Assembly: GCA_963747755.1 (NCBI GenBank)
Contig: CAVVGK010000018.1
Span: forward strand, 186,001 to 250,000
Reading direction: 5' to 3'
DNA: 64,000 nt
DNA from: DATFVA01 sp963747755
GTDB taxonomy: Bacteria > Bacteroidota > Ignavibacteria > Ignavibacteriales > Ignavibacteriaceae
A model generated the notes under the pieces. That model searched no databases, was not told where the DNA came from, and saw only the letters and a list, made by a program, of their open reading frames with translations. Each line of letters starts with the position of its first letter. Positions within the stretch are counted from its first letter, which is position 1. Positions 41,766-52,500 of this stretch are shown here, piece after piece. The position numbers and the translations under genes were made by a program.

Positions 41766-43811
41766 TCAACTGAAGCCCAGCGCTCTCAACCCATTAACCG
41801 TGATAAACGTCAGGATGTATGCAGTTGAGGTAAAAATTATTATTTGCAGGATGGGTATACGCCAGCTTCCTGTTTCTTTCCTGGAAACGGCGACTGTAGA
41901 AAGGCACTGAAGTGCAAAAATAAAGAACACCACCAGTCCCATTATAGTCGAAGTTGTAAAAAGCTTTTGGCCGGTATCCCCAATTTCAGCCTGTCTCATG
42001 GCTCTAATCATTGAAGTCTGGAAGTTATCAGTGTTTTCGTCGGTAACTTTAAAAATCAGGGCGAGAGAACTTACAAAAACCTCACGGGCAGCAAATGCAG
42101 CAATCAGGGAGACACCAACTCTCCAGTCCATTCCGATTGGCGTCATAACGGGCTGTATAAATTTGCCAAGATCAGCCGCGTAAGAAGAAGAAAGTCTTGC
42201 CGCTGCCTGAGTCTCAATGACCTGGTTGTTTGACAATCCGCCAGTATCAACCTGCGGATTGGTATTAGGAAAATAAGTGAGAAACCATAAGATGATTGAG
42301 AATCCAAAGATAATTGGGCCTGCTTTTCTGAGATAATGCTTGGCATTATGATAAGTATTAATAACTATAACTCTGAGCTTCGGTCTCCTGTATGCAGGAA
42401 GTTCAAGAATAAAAGACGAATTGTCCTCAGTTTTTATAAGCGTATTCTTAAACTTATTGATAAGTCCTGCAACTATTACCGATGAAGCCACGCTGAAAAT
42501 ATAAATACAGGCCAGCATTATACCTCCCAGCCAGGATTTGTCTCCCGGAAAAAGAAATGCTATGAGCAAAGCATAAACCGGAAGTCTTGCACTGCAGCTC
42601 ATCAGTGGGAGGATAAAGATTGTCAGAAACCTCTCGCGTTTATTTGGGATAGTTCGTGTCGCCATCATAGCAGGAATTGCACATGCAAATCCTGAGAGCA
42701 TAGGGACAAACGACTTACCGTTCAATCCTATCCTTGACAGAGGTTTGTCAATCAGCATAGCGCCGCGGGCAAGATAGCCGCTGTCTTCAAGCAGTCCAAG
42801 TATAAGAAAGAGAATCAGAATCTGCGGCACAAAAACCAGCACCGAACCTGTTCCGCTGATTATACCGTTGGCAACAAGGTCGCCATACCAATTGTTACCG
42901 AGAATACCGAATGCTGCCGAGGATAAAAATCCGAATGCGGAATCAACAAGGTCCATCAGAGGTTCTGCAAGCCAGAATATAGAAGTGAAAGTTCCTGCCA
43001 TTATCAGGAAGAAGAAAAATATTCCCCAGATTCTATGCAGAAGCAGTCTGTCTATTTTTAACGTTGTTCTGTCAATTTGTTTGCACTCTACCTTAGCTTT
43101 AGGATTAACAAGCAATCTGAGCTGTTTGTTTGCCTTGTTCAGATTAACTTTTGGTACTTCACTATTAGTTCTGATCAGAACATCTTTTTCAATTATCTCA
43201 ATTTCACGGTACATCTGAAGCAGACTATTAAAAGAACTTTCCCCGTTAAGTCTGGTTATCTTATCTTTTTCAGCAGAGTTATAATTTGTAATGCTTGTTT
43301 CAACCGTTGAAATCAGTTTGTCGATTCCATTACCTAGTCTGGGGTCTACCTCAATGACCGGGCAATTCAGCAGAGTTGCAAGTTTCTCCGAATTTATTCC
43401 AAGACTCTTCCTTTTAAGAATATCAAGCATTGTTAATGCAATAATAACGTTGAATTTACAGGAAAGCAGCTGTTTAACGAGCAGAAGATGTCTTGAGAGC
43501 TGACTGGCATCCACGGTTACAACAATAACATCAGGAGTACCCAACCTGGGATGGGAGTAAAGAGAATTTATTGAAACAGCTTCATCGGGTGAGCCGGGAA
43601 GAAGACTAATAATTCCAGGGGTATCGACAACGTTAGCATCCAGTCCGAATCTTTCAAGCAGACGGCTTACAGAATATTCCACTGTCGCGCCCGGGTAGTT
43701 TACAGTCTTATAATTTTTCCCGCTAAGATAGTTGAATAACGTAGTTTTACCCGAGTTGGGGGGGCCAACCAGAGAGACAAGAGGGGAAGTACTTACAGTC
43801 TGAACGTTCAT
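41766..43811 (-). CDS. feoB: Ferrous iron transporter FeoB
   Basis: 681 residues. The N-terminal G domain has GPPNSGKTTLFNYLSG (G1) and VVDTPGIISLLPG (G3); NVIIALTMLD replaces NxxD of G4 with TMLD. The membrane part begins near residue 250, with the pore segments CAIPAMMATRT and SCSARLPVYALLIAF, each with a conserved Cys, typical of FeoB gates. It imports Fe(II) with GTP or ATP hydrolysis. Its start overlaps the feoA stop by 4 bases. Confidence 0.95.
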   Translation of the reverse strand: MNVQTVSTSPLVSLVGPPNSGKTTLFNYLSGKNYKTVNYPGATVEYSVSRLLERFGLDANVVDTPGIISLLPGSPDEAVSINSLYSHPRLGTPDVIVVTVDASQLSRHLLLVKQLLSCKFNVIIALTMLDILKRKSLGINSEKLATLLNCPVIEVDPRLGNGIDKLISTVETSITNYNSAEKDKITRLNGESSFNSLLQMYREIEIIEKDVLIRTNSEVPKVNLNKANKQLRLLVNPKAKVECKQIDRTTLKIDRLLLHRIWGIFFFFLIMAGTFTSIFWLAEPLMDLVDSAFGFLSSAAFGILGNNWYGDLVANGIISGTGSVLVFVPQILILFLILGLLEDSGYLARGAMLIDKPLSRIGLNGKSFVPMLSGFACAIPAMMATRTIPNKRERFLTIFILPLMSCSARLPVYALLIAFLFPGDKSWLGGIMLACIYIFSVASSVIVAGLINKFKNTLIKTEDNSSFILELPAYRRPKLRVIVINTYHNAKHYLRKAGPIIFGFSIILWFLTYFPNTNPQVDTGGLSNNQVIETQAAARLSSSYAADLGKFIQPVMTPIGMDWRVGVSLIAAFAAREVFVSSLALIFKVTDENTDNFQTSMIRAMRQAEIGDTGQKLFTTSTIMGLVVFFIFALQCLSTVAVSRKETGSWRIPILQIIIFTSTAYILTFITVNGLRALGFS

Positions 43812-44029
43812 GAAATCTTAATACAATCTGCCTCTTCTTTGCGGATTGCGATTAGAGTTCCCCTGACTGCGAAGGCCAGCGGATCATTAAATATTGATTT
43901 ATTTAAAAGCACAATTTCCTGACCGGGAGTAAAGCCGAATTCTAACACTCTTCTTGAGGAGGGATGGCTCTCATCTATCTCAGATATCACACCCGTTTCT
44001 CCGAAATTTAATTCTGCAGCAGTTTTCAT
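43808..44029 (-). CDS. feoA: FeoA SH3-like iron transport protein
   Basis: 73 residues: the FeoA fold with GETGVISEIDESHPSSRRVLE, then LGFTPG-type GFTPGQEIVLLNKS and DPLAFAVRGTLIAIRKEEA. It is cytoplasmic and acts with FeoB. It is the first gene of feoA-feoB-fur-MBL. The 252 AT-rich bases upstream, shared with the divergent kinase gene, show no recognisable Fur box. Confidence 0.92.
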   Translation of the reverse strand: MKTAAELNFGETGVISEIDESHPSSRRVLEFGFTPGQEIVLLNKSIFNDPLAFAVRGTLIAIRKEEADCIKIS

Positions 44030-44281
44030 TTTTAATCCAAAATAATAAGATTTACCATACTATTTATATTTAATCTACATAAAAATAACACCATACAGAA
44101 GAAATGTCAAGAGATTTTTATACTGACATTCAGGTTACGTTTACTATTTTTATCGTAATCTTTATCTTCTTATCGTATAAATTCAGGAGTATTTGATTAA
44201 ATTTGACAAAAAAGCAGCAAAAAGTTTTAGCATAAAAATTGATAATTAATAGACACCTGATCAGAAGGAAGGAAATTTTTC

Positions 44282-46285
44282 TTGAAACCTTACGGAAAAA
44301 TATCGATTGAGAATGAGCTTTCCCGTACGGAACTCTCCGTCACATATCACTTAAACCATCGAACCGGCAAATACGAGTTCATGAGTTTGGGTATTATTGA
44401 GCTTATAGGGTATTCCTGTGCGGAAATCAATGAGCTTGGATTCGAAAACCTGGTCAAGGAAGTTTCCGAAATTAATTCAGATGAATTTACCACACAGGAA
44501 ACAGAACCCAACGGCAGGGAGGCACGTCACTTCTATGCGAAATACCTTGTTGTAACGAAAGACGGAGAAGAAAAATGGCTGCAGGATAAAGCAACACGCT
44601 TTGCTGATCCAGAGGGAAATAATCTTTTTAGCGTCGGAACTCTGAAGCTCTATACCGAATCGGAAAATCTCATCGAAAAATTCAAATATTCAAATGAGAA
44701 TATCGAATCTGTTTTCGACATGGCAAACCTGCTTCTGCTGGTTATCGACGAAGATCAGAAGATCCGGATGGTCAATAAAAAAGCCTGTGAACTGTTGGGC
44801 ATCAGGCAGTCTGATATCCTTGGTAAAGAATGGACTAAAATTGTACCAGCGGAAACAGCAGGTGAACTCAGTGACAATATTGATAAGACATTCAAAGAAA
44901 TTATAACTCCTCCTCAGAACCGTGAGATAACTCTTATCTCCAAATCAGGTGAACCAAAAGTAATCCAGTACAATAATACCGTACTTCGTGATGAAACCGG
45001 GAAAATTGTCAGAATTATGTCATTGGGACTTGATGTAACGAATAAGAAGAAGGAAGAAAAAATCCAGGAGGTAGTATTCCGGATTATTCAGCATTCTAAT
45101 GAAGAAACAGATCTTGATGAGCTTTTTCATTTTATTCATTCCGGCATCAGCGAACTTATGCTCACCGAGAACTTTTATATCGCCCTCTACGATGAGAAGA
45201 ATGGCATGATTACCTTTCCTTATTTTATTGATAAATATGATAAGGATGCTCCGCCGATGAAGTTCGGCAGAGGCTTAACCGAATATATTCTGCGCTCGGG
45301 CAAAGCAGAATTAATTACCAGAGAAAGAGATAACGAACTTGTTTCAGAAGGGGAGACAGAAGTAGTAGGAACCCAATCCGCGATCTGGCTGGGAATCCCT
45401 CTGAAGATACGCGACCATACCATGGGAGCGCTGGTTGTGCAGGATTACGAAAATGAAGATACTTATACCAACAAAGAAAAGCAGATACTTGAGATTGTTG
45501 CATACCCGATTTCAAGGGCAATAGAACGAAAAATAGTTGAGCAGGAGAGAAAAGAACTCATCCTTAAGTTAAGCAAACTGAATACCTCGAAAGACAAGTT
45601 GTTTTCATTGATCTCACACGATCTGCGGAGTCCTTTCAACTCGCTGCTGGGATTCTCGGAGATACTTACAACAGAATACGACAGTCTTACTCATGATGAG
45701 GTGAAGGAATATCTCAATGTAATTTATGAAGCTTCCAAAAATCTGTATGGAATGACAAACAATCTGCTCCAATACTCAAGGTTCCAGGTAGGACGATTTG
45801 ATTTTCAGCCCGTTGAGATAAACCTTACCAATCTCCTCAAGAAAAATCTAAATCTGTTAAAAGGGAATGCTATCCGTAAAGAGATCTCCCTTTCAGCAGA
45901 GTTAAACGCGGACGTATATGTATTTGCCGATGAGGAAATGCTGAACTCTACAGTGCAGAATATTATTTCGAATTCCATAAAATTTACTCCCAGGGGCGGC
46001 GAGGTAAAAATATATACAGAAATAATACCTTTTTTCAGTGAAGCAACGCATGTAAAGGTATCCATAGAAGACAATGGAGTAGGGATAAGCCGAAGTGAGC
46101 TTGATAAGATCCTTTCAGAAGAAATTGTAAGCACCCCAGGTACGGAACGGGAATTTGGGACAGGTCTCGGCTTGCTGATTGTGAAGGAATTTGTTGAGAA
46201 GAACGGCGGCAGGATTGATGTAAAAAGCAAACTAAACCATGGTACAAGTTTCTCATTCACTCTGCCTGTCTCCGAACATTTGTAA
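44282..46285 (+). CDS. Soluble PAS-PAS-GAF sensor histidine kinase
   Basis: 667 residues with no membrane segment. The order is PAS (about 10-125), PAS (about 145-260), GAF (about 270-420), HisKA with the acceptor His in LFSLISHDLRSPFNSLLG, and HATPase (NSIKFTPRGGEV, EDNGVGIS, GTGLGLLIVKEFVEKNGG). The start is TTG at 44282, backed by GAAGGAAGG about seven bases upstream. The kinase core is closely related to that of the next gene, 88 bases downstream on the same strand, which brings a receiver. The signal is unknown. Confidence 0.92.
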   Translation: MKPYGKISIENELSRTELSVTYHLNHRTGKYEFMSLGIIELIGYSCAEINELGFENLVKEVSEINSDEFTTQETEPNGREARHFYAKYLVVTKDGEEKWLQDKATRFADPEGNNLFSVGTLKLYTESENLIEKFKYSNENIESVFDMANLLLLVIDEDQKIRMVNKKACELLGIRQSDILGKEWTKIVPAETAGELSDNIDKTFKEIITPPQNREITLISKSGEPKVIQYNNTVLRDETGKIVRIMSLGLDVTNKKKEEKIQEVVFRIIQHSNEETDLDELFHFIHSGISELMLTENFYIALYDEKNGMITFPYFIDKYDKDAPPMKFGRGLTEYILRSGKAELITRERDNELVSEGETEVVGTQSAIWLGIPLKIRDHTMGALVVQDYENEDTYTNKEKQILEIVAYPISRAIERKIVEQERKELILKLSKLNTSKDKLFSLISHDLRSPFNSLLGFSEILTTEYDSLTHDEVKEYLNVIYEASKNLYGMTNNLLQYSRFQVGRFDFQPVEINLTNLLKKNLNLLKGNAIRKEISLSAELNADVYVFADEEMLNSTVQNIISNSIKFTPRGGEVKIYTEIIPFFSEATHVKVSIEDNGVGISRSELDKILSEEIVSTPGTEREFGTGLGLLIVKEFVEKNGGRIDVKSKLNHGTSFSFTLPVSEHL

Positions 46286-46373
46286 ACATCCGGCGGCAAA
46301 TCACATGCCGATTAATATTTTCTTCAAACAGTTTACTTTTTAGTAATTTATATCCTGATAATATCAGAGACGC

Positions 46374-47873
46374 ATGGATACAAAAACAAAAATACTTATC
46401 GTTGAAGACGAGAGTATAGTTGCCATAGATCTTAAGAAAACGCTGGAAAGTTCCGGGTATGAAGTTATCGGGGTAATCCGATCAGGGGAACTCGCAGTCA
46501 AAAAAGCCCTTGAACTTAAACCGGATCTTATCCTGATGGATATAATGCTCGAAGGAAAACTTACGGGGATTGAGGCCGCAAGCGAGATAAGGAATAAAAA
46601 AGATATTCCTGTTATTTACCTGACAGCATATGCTAATGAAAGCACGCTATCTCAGGCAAAACTAACACAGCCGTTCGGATATATACTTAAACCTTTTGAT
46701 GAAAAAAACCTGGTTTCGTCCATTGAAATGGCTGTCTACAAACATCAGCTTGACCGCCGTCTTAAAGAAAATGAAGAAAGGTACAGGAAATTAGTAGAGA
46801 AGTCTCCTGTGGCGATAGGAATTCTAACTGGCCGTCATATCGTATATGCCAATCCCTATGCCGTAAAGATGCTCGGTGCTGATTCTGAGGAAGAATTGAA
46901 AAGCCGGTATATATTCGATTTTATAAGGGGAGAATTTGCCGACAGGGTTAAAGAAACCATGAAGAAAATCTTTAAGGAAGGTGAGGTTGTTGAAGTCACC
47001 AATGAAAAATTGACTACTCTTGACGGAAAGGTGCTGGATATTGAACTTACAGCCATACCTGTGTATTACCTTGAAAAACCTGCCATCCAGGTTGTGATAA
47101 GAGATGTTACTGAGCTGAATAAAAAGGAGGAGGAACGAGAAAACTATACCGAAAAATTAAGAAACATGAATGAGACAAAAGATAAATTTCTTTCTCTGAT
47201 CTCCCATGATCTTAAAAGTCCTTTCAATTCAATGATGGGCTACACTGAGATCCTGAAAAATGAAATCGATGATCTCTCAAAGGAGGAAAGAGATATTTTT
47301 ATTGATTCGGTATATGAATCAACCCGACATATATACAATCTGCTAAATGATCTGCTTGAATTTTCAAAGTTTTACCTGGGAATGATTAAAATTGAACCTA
47401 AGGAAGTTCAGATCAGGAAAGTTGTAGATGAAAATATTGAATTTCTTTCCGTCCCTGCAAAACAGAAAGAAATTTCCCTCAAGAATTGCATAGACAGGGA
47501 TTACACCGTAATGGCGGAAGAGGATATGCTCAATTCCATCCTGAGAAACCTGGTAACCAATTCCATAAAGTTTACCGCCAGAGGTGGAAAAGTTGAAATA
47601 ACTGCCGAAGCAAATCATAACCATCTGGATATATCTGTTTCAGACAATGGTATCGGAATGGACAAACAAACATTGGATACCCTATTTGATATTGTTACGA
47701 AGAAATCAAAACCGGGAACGGCTGATGAAGAGGGAACGGGACTCGGGTTGATTCTGGCTAAAGAATTTATAGAAAAAAATGGGGGGAAAATTTCGGTAGA
47801 AAGTGAAGCGGGAAAAGGAACCACATTTACATTCAGCCTTTTATTTTCGGAAAATACCGCTTCCTTACCCTAA
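46374..47873 (+). CDS. Hybrid receiver-PAS-histidine kinase
   Basis: 499 residues. The N-terminal receiver (1-125) has VEDESIVAIDL, the phospho-acceptor in LILMDIMLEGK and the Lys in GYILKPFDEKN. PAS spans about 135-255. The HisKA motif is FLSLISHDLKSPFNSMMG and the HATPase has NSIKFTARGGKV, SDNGIGMD and GTGLGLILAKEF. There is no transmembrane segment. The receiver may be phosphorylated by the paralogous kinase upstream, giving a two-kinase relay; this is inference. Confidence 0.92.
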   Translation: MDTKTKILIVEDESIVAIDLKKTLESSGYEVIGVIRSGELAVKKALELKPDLILMDIMLEGKLTGIEAASEIRNKKDIPVIYLTAYANESTLSQAKLTQPFGYILKPFDEKNLVSSIEMAVYKHQLDRRLKENEERYRKLVEKSPVAIGILTGRHIVYANPYAVKMLGADSEEELKSRYIFDFIRGEFADRVKETMKKIFKEGEVVEVTNEKLTTLDGKVLDIELTAIPVYYLEKPAIQVVIRDVTELNKKEEERENYTEKLRNMNETKDKFLSLISHDLKSPFNSMMGYTEILKNEIDDLSKEERDIFIDSVYESTRHIYNLLNDLLEFSKFYLGMIKIEPKEVQIRKVVDENIEFLSVPAKQKEISLKNCIDRDYTVMAEEDMLNSILRNLVTNSIKFTARGGKVEITAEANHNHLDISVSDNGIGMDKQTLDTLFDIVTKKSKPGTADEEGTGLGLILAKEFIEKNGGKISVESEAGKGTTFTFSLLFSENTASLP

Positions 47874-48008
47874 AAAAGGGAGAATTTGAATTATTAAACC
47901 CCATTTTGAATAGAGTTCAGTCATATGTGACTGAAGTTGCCTGATTTAAAAAACAGTAAAAAATCACAATTATTTTATTTGCTAAAAGCAAACAAATATT
48001 TTTTCTTG

Positions 48009-48016
48009 TATATTTG
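48009..48016 (+). promoter_or_regulatory. Candidate -7 element of the citrate synthase promoter
   Basis: TATATTTG is a full match to the Bacteroidota TAnnTTTG element, 74 bases upstream of the start codon. No TTTG at the ideal -33 spacing is seen. Otherwise 47874-48089 holds nothing notable. Confidence 0.4.
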
Positions 48017-48089
48017 TAATACAATAAGTTTAATTTTCCTGTTGGAATAGGGGAATTAATAATTTTCAATGTTATCTCAGGAGGAGAAA

Positions 48090-49415
48090 ATGTCACGATT
48101 GAAAAAACAGGTCCAGGATAAAATTGAAGCCTGGCGTCCGCGTACAGCCCGTCTTGTAAAAGAATACGGTAATGTTAAAGTTGGAGAAGTTACTATCGAG
48201 CAGGTCATTGGGGGTGCCAGAGGTATTAAGAGTCTGGTAACCGATATTTCTTATCTTGATCCCAATGAAGGAATACGTTTTCGTGGTTTTACAATTCCGG
48301 AAGTCCTTGAGAAACTTCCCAAAGTTCCCGGCGGAGAAATGCCGTATGTAGAGGGATTTTTCTTCTTTCTGCTGACAGGTGAAATTCCAACAGAAGAAGA
48401 CGTAAAAGAAGTTGCTGAAGAATTCCGTAAAAGATCTTCCGTACCTAAATATGTCTTTGATATATTAAAAGCTATGCCTGCTGATTCTCATCCAATGGTA
48501 ATGTTTTCTGAAGCCATTTTAGCAATGCAGCGCGAATCAGAGTTTGTTAAAGAATACAGCACAGGTAATTTGAAGAAAAATGATTATTGGTCACCTACAT
48601 ATGAAGATGGCTTAAACCTTCTCGCAAAGCTTCCAGAGATTGCAGCTTTCATTTATAGATTAAAATATAAAGACGGTGATATCATCGCCTCAGATCCAAA
48701 ACTGGATCTTGGCGGGAACTTTGCTCATATGATGGGAATCAAAAAACCTTACGATGATGTTGCCAGAATGTACTTCATACTTCACAGCGATCACGAAAGC
48801 GGGAATGTAAGTGCACACGCCGGCCATCTTATTGCAAGCGCCCTTTCAGATCTTTACTACTCAATCTCCGGTCTCGTAAACGGACTTGCAGGTCCCTTAC
48901 ACGGATTGGCAAACCAGGAAGTATTACGCTGGCTGCAGGGTGTTTACGACAATATGGGCGGAAAGATCCCGACTGAAGAGGAAATGAAAAAATTTGTATG
49001 GGATACATTGAAAAGCGGACAGGTTATTCCGGGCTTTGGGCATGCAGTTCTGAGAAAAACTGATCCCAGGTATATGGCACAGAGAGAATTCTGCTTAAAG
49101 CATTTACCGAATGATCCGTTATTTAAATATGTTGATCTGCTTTTCAAAGTTGTTCCTCCAATTTTAGTTGAACAAGGCAAGGCAAAGAATCCATGGCCTA
49201 ACGTTGATGCACAATCAGGTGTCATTCAGTGGTATTATGGCCTGACAGAATATGATTTCTATACAGTCTTGTTTGCAATCGGAAGATCGCTTGGCGTTGT
49301 TGCAAACATTATCTGGGATCGTGCTCTCGGCTATCCGATCGAAAGACCAAAATCAGTTACAACAGCTATGCTTGAAGCAATGGCTGGGGTAGAGGAAATG
49401 GCTGAAGTACACTAA
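48090..49415 (+). CDS. gltA: Citrate synthase (eukaryotic-like type)
   Basis: About 441 residues from ATG 48090, which has the strong site AGGAGGAGAAA just upstream; the frame opens at 48069. It condenses oxaloacetate and acetyl-CoA in the TCA cycle. The catalytic His regions are FILHSDHESGNVSAHAG and VIPGFGHAVLRKTDPR, with the acidic partner in PWPNVDAQSGVIQWYYG. The sequence and length fit the mitochondrial-type citrate synthase found in several Bacteroidota/Chlorobi-group bacteria. A strong terminator follows, so it is monocistronic. Confidence 0.95.
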   Translation: MSRLKKQVQDKIEAWRPRTARLVKEYGNVKVGEVTIEQVIGGARGIKSLVTDISYLDPNEGIRFRGFTIPEVLEKLPKVPGGEMPYVEGFFFFLLTGEIPTEEDVKEVAEEFRKRSSVPKYVFDILKAMPADSHPMVMFSEAILAMQRESEFVKEYSTGNLKKNDYWSPTYEDGLNLLAKLPEIAAFIYRLKYKDGDIIASDPKLDLGGNFAHMMGIKKPYDDVARMYFILHSDHESGNVSAHAGHLIASALSDLYYSISGLVNGLAGPLHGLANQEVLRWLQGVYDNMGGKIPTEEEMKKFVWDTLKSGQVIPGFGHAVLRKTDPRYMAQREFCLKHLPNDPLFKYVDLLFKVVPPILVEQGKAKNPWPNVDAQSGVIQWYYGLTEYDFYTVLFAIGRSLGVVANIIWDRALGYPIERPKSVTTAMLEAMAGVEEMAEVH

Positions 49416-49436
49416 TAGTTTTCTTTTCATGATAAG

Positions 49437-49471
49437 AAACGGGACTGTCTTGAGACAGTCCCGTTTTTTTT
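49437..49471 (+). terminator. Intrinsic terminator of the citrate synthase gene
   Basis: AAACGGGACTGTCT / AGACAGTCCCGTTT with a 2-base centre and a T8 run, 22 bases after the stop. Confidence 0.95.
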
Positions 49472-49583
49472 GAGATTATACCCTCCTAAAATCAACAGCA
49501 ATGATACTCCAGTCTCTCAACATTCTCGCAAATAAATTATTATATTCCTTTAACTATTTTCATTCTATTATAAAAAGCAAAAA

Positions 49584-52500
49584 ATGAGCAGTCAATCCAT
49601 ATCATCCCTAGATGGAATAAAAGAAAAACTCCTGGCAGGTAAAGCGGCATTAGAAACCTCCGAGATTGAAGATCTTATACAGGATCTCGGTACTGAATTC
49701 GGGCGTGCTGTCAGTGAGAAACTACTAAATCACAGTGCTGAAACGGCCGTCTGGCTGGATATTTCTGAAGGTTTGTTCAGCAGCGGGCTAGCAGATCTGT
49801 TTATGGAAAAGATGGAAACTGAACTATTCTTTTCGTTCGGTGAATATCTTATTTCCTTATCGGTTGAATCCGACCCGAACATTGTTCCTATTATTCACAA
49901 CTATCTTAATCTTTTCCGATATTCTTCATTTTTACAGAAAATATATAATGAAAGAAAGTGGGATAGTTTGATTCTTTCCCTCATTGTTCAAAGCTCCTAC
50001 ACTTTTGATATTTTATTCGAACAGAGGGTTGAGCAGTATAAAAAGAAAAAATTGTTCCGCGTAATTAAGGAACATAAAACAATTGATTATGACTGGCAGA
50101 AAACATCCGCTATGGTTTCAGCTTACCGTTCATCCGTCAGCCACTTGTTTTATGAACTGGAGAGTGAAAGTAATTTTGCTGCTTTCCTGCTTGAAAACAG
50201 TCTGGATATGGCATTGCTTGACATTGCCTGTTTAACATCAGGAATTGTAAATGTTATGATCCCGGCAAACTCTGTTTCCGAACATATTACCTTTATTATG
50301 AACCAGACAAAATCTCCGGTTCTTTTTGTTAATGATGAAAAACAGCTCGCAAAGATCAGATCGATAAAGCACCAGATTCCTTCTCTGAAAATTGTTGTGA
50401 TGCTTAGAGGCAATGCTGTTGAAGACTGGGTGATTAACTTTGAAGAATTCAAGGCTATGGCCTCCGGTGATGAAATAAAGAACGGTACCGTTATTAAACC
50501 GGATTCGCTTGCTACAATTATGTATACGTCGGGAACGACTGGTGAGCCGAAGGGAATAATGTTTTCTCATACGAATATAGTTTACAAAAGATTCTGCCGG
50601 GCAATGGCAATTCCTGCTATCAGCGAAGACGATCGTTTTCTTGCATTCCTTCCGCTTTATCATACTTTTGGAAGATGGCTGGAAATGGCAGGCTCGATTT
50701 TCTGGGGTGCCGAATATTGCTTTATGGAAAATCCTGCTGTTGAAACAATGATAGACAATATGCAGCTTGTGAGACCCTCAATCTTTATCTCCATTCCTAA
50801 AAAGTGGATTCAGCTTTATGAGTATATCACTGCAAGGGCTGACATTGAGGCTGATGATGATGATAAAATTAAACAGGCAGTTTCTGATGCAACAGGGGGA
50901 TATCTTAAGTGGGGAATTTCTGCGGCAGGTTATCTCCCGCCCGATGTTTTTAGATTTTTACAGAGATACGGCATCGAATTAATGAGCGGGTTCGGTATGA
51001 CCGAAGCAACGGGAGGAATAACATTGACTCCACCGTTCGAATACCGGGAGAATTCGCTCGGAAAGGCATTGCCGGGAATTGAAATTAAACTAAATGAAGA
51101 TGGGGAAATATTAATTCGCGGCGCATATGTGATGATGAATTATTACAACCAGGAACCGGAAGAAACTTTTGATGCTGAAGGCTGGCTGGCCACCGGGGAC
51201 ATAATGAGGATGGACAAAGATGGATTTATCGAGATTATAGATCGTAAAAAAGAAATTTATAAAAATGTTAAAGGGGAGACAATTGCGCCTCAGAAAATTG
51301 AAAATCTATTTCGGGATTTTGAATTTGTCAAACAGGTTTTTCTTGTCGGGGATCATCGTCCATTTAATTCGGTTTTGATATTTCCCGATCTTGAATCAGA
51401 ATCATCTCCGCTCATAGGTATGGATGAACAGCAGAGACAGGAATATTTTTCCTCCACAATTGTTACAGTAAACAATTTCCTGGCACCTTTTGAACGGATA
51501 CTTGATTTCAGACTGATTGATCGTCCATTCAGTGATGCTCACCGCGAGCTGACACCTAAAGGAACGTACAAACGCAGAATCATAGAAAAGAATTTTGATG
51601 AAATTATAAATTCCATGTACAAAAAAGACCATTTGTCTCTTTTGTCCGGCAAGTACGAGATTAAAATTCCCAATTGGTTTTTACGTGAAAAAGGGGCCTT
51701 GAGCAGGGACGTTATTCTCACCGGTAATGTCCTTTCTATTCCCAAAGCAGAATCATCCCTGGTTATAAAAAAAACTGATGAAGAACGAAATATATTTCAG
51801 ATAGGAAACTTTTCTTACCTGGTAAACTCAAAACAAATTGATCTCCAGGATATCCTTACGAACCCTTTTTACTTCCTGGGCAATGTTCAGCTTGTGGAGT
51901 TTGCGGGACAAGGAATTTTCAGATGGTTCAGGAAAACAGATGCCGAAAAAGACATAGCATTTATCGATCCTGTTGTTCCTGTCAAACCACCGAAGGAATT
52001 AGCGGCTAACTTTTCAGGGATTTTAGAATCAGGAGAAATTTCAATTTCAGGATTACATTATGCGGCCGTGCTCCTTCAATCAGAACTGCCAGATGAAAAT
52101 GACCTATCAATACAATATTTCAGCTATATACTTAAAGATTCCGGTTCAAATCATTATAAACTTGCTGTCGAAATTGCTTTTCGTCCAAACCTGTTAACCG
52201 GTATTTCTGCTCAAAGAAAAATGTTCCTGGCTGCTCTGCAGACATTAAGAAAAGATAATTTTCTGAAATTACTCGATTTGTACACGCGGCTTTACTCCGG
52301 GTTTCTCAACGAGGCAATAATAACAGGAATTAATCAAGTCAGCCGCGGCGGTGAGAATCTGAACGAGATAGAAATTGTGCTGCAGAATCAAATTGAATCG
52401 GCAGAGCCTGAAGCAAATTTAAGCGAAACTGCTATCCCGCAGCTATTTAAATTACTTGTAAGTTACGGTATTAACCATCCTCTTAGTTTCGAGAGCATCA

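Noticed and set aside
44030..44281. Fur box upstream of feoA
   Set aside because: The AT-rich stretch has no good match to the GATAATGATAATCATTATC pattern.
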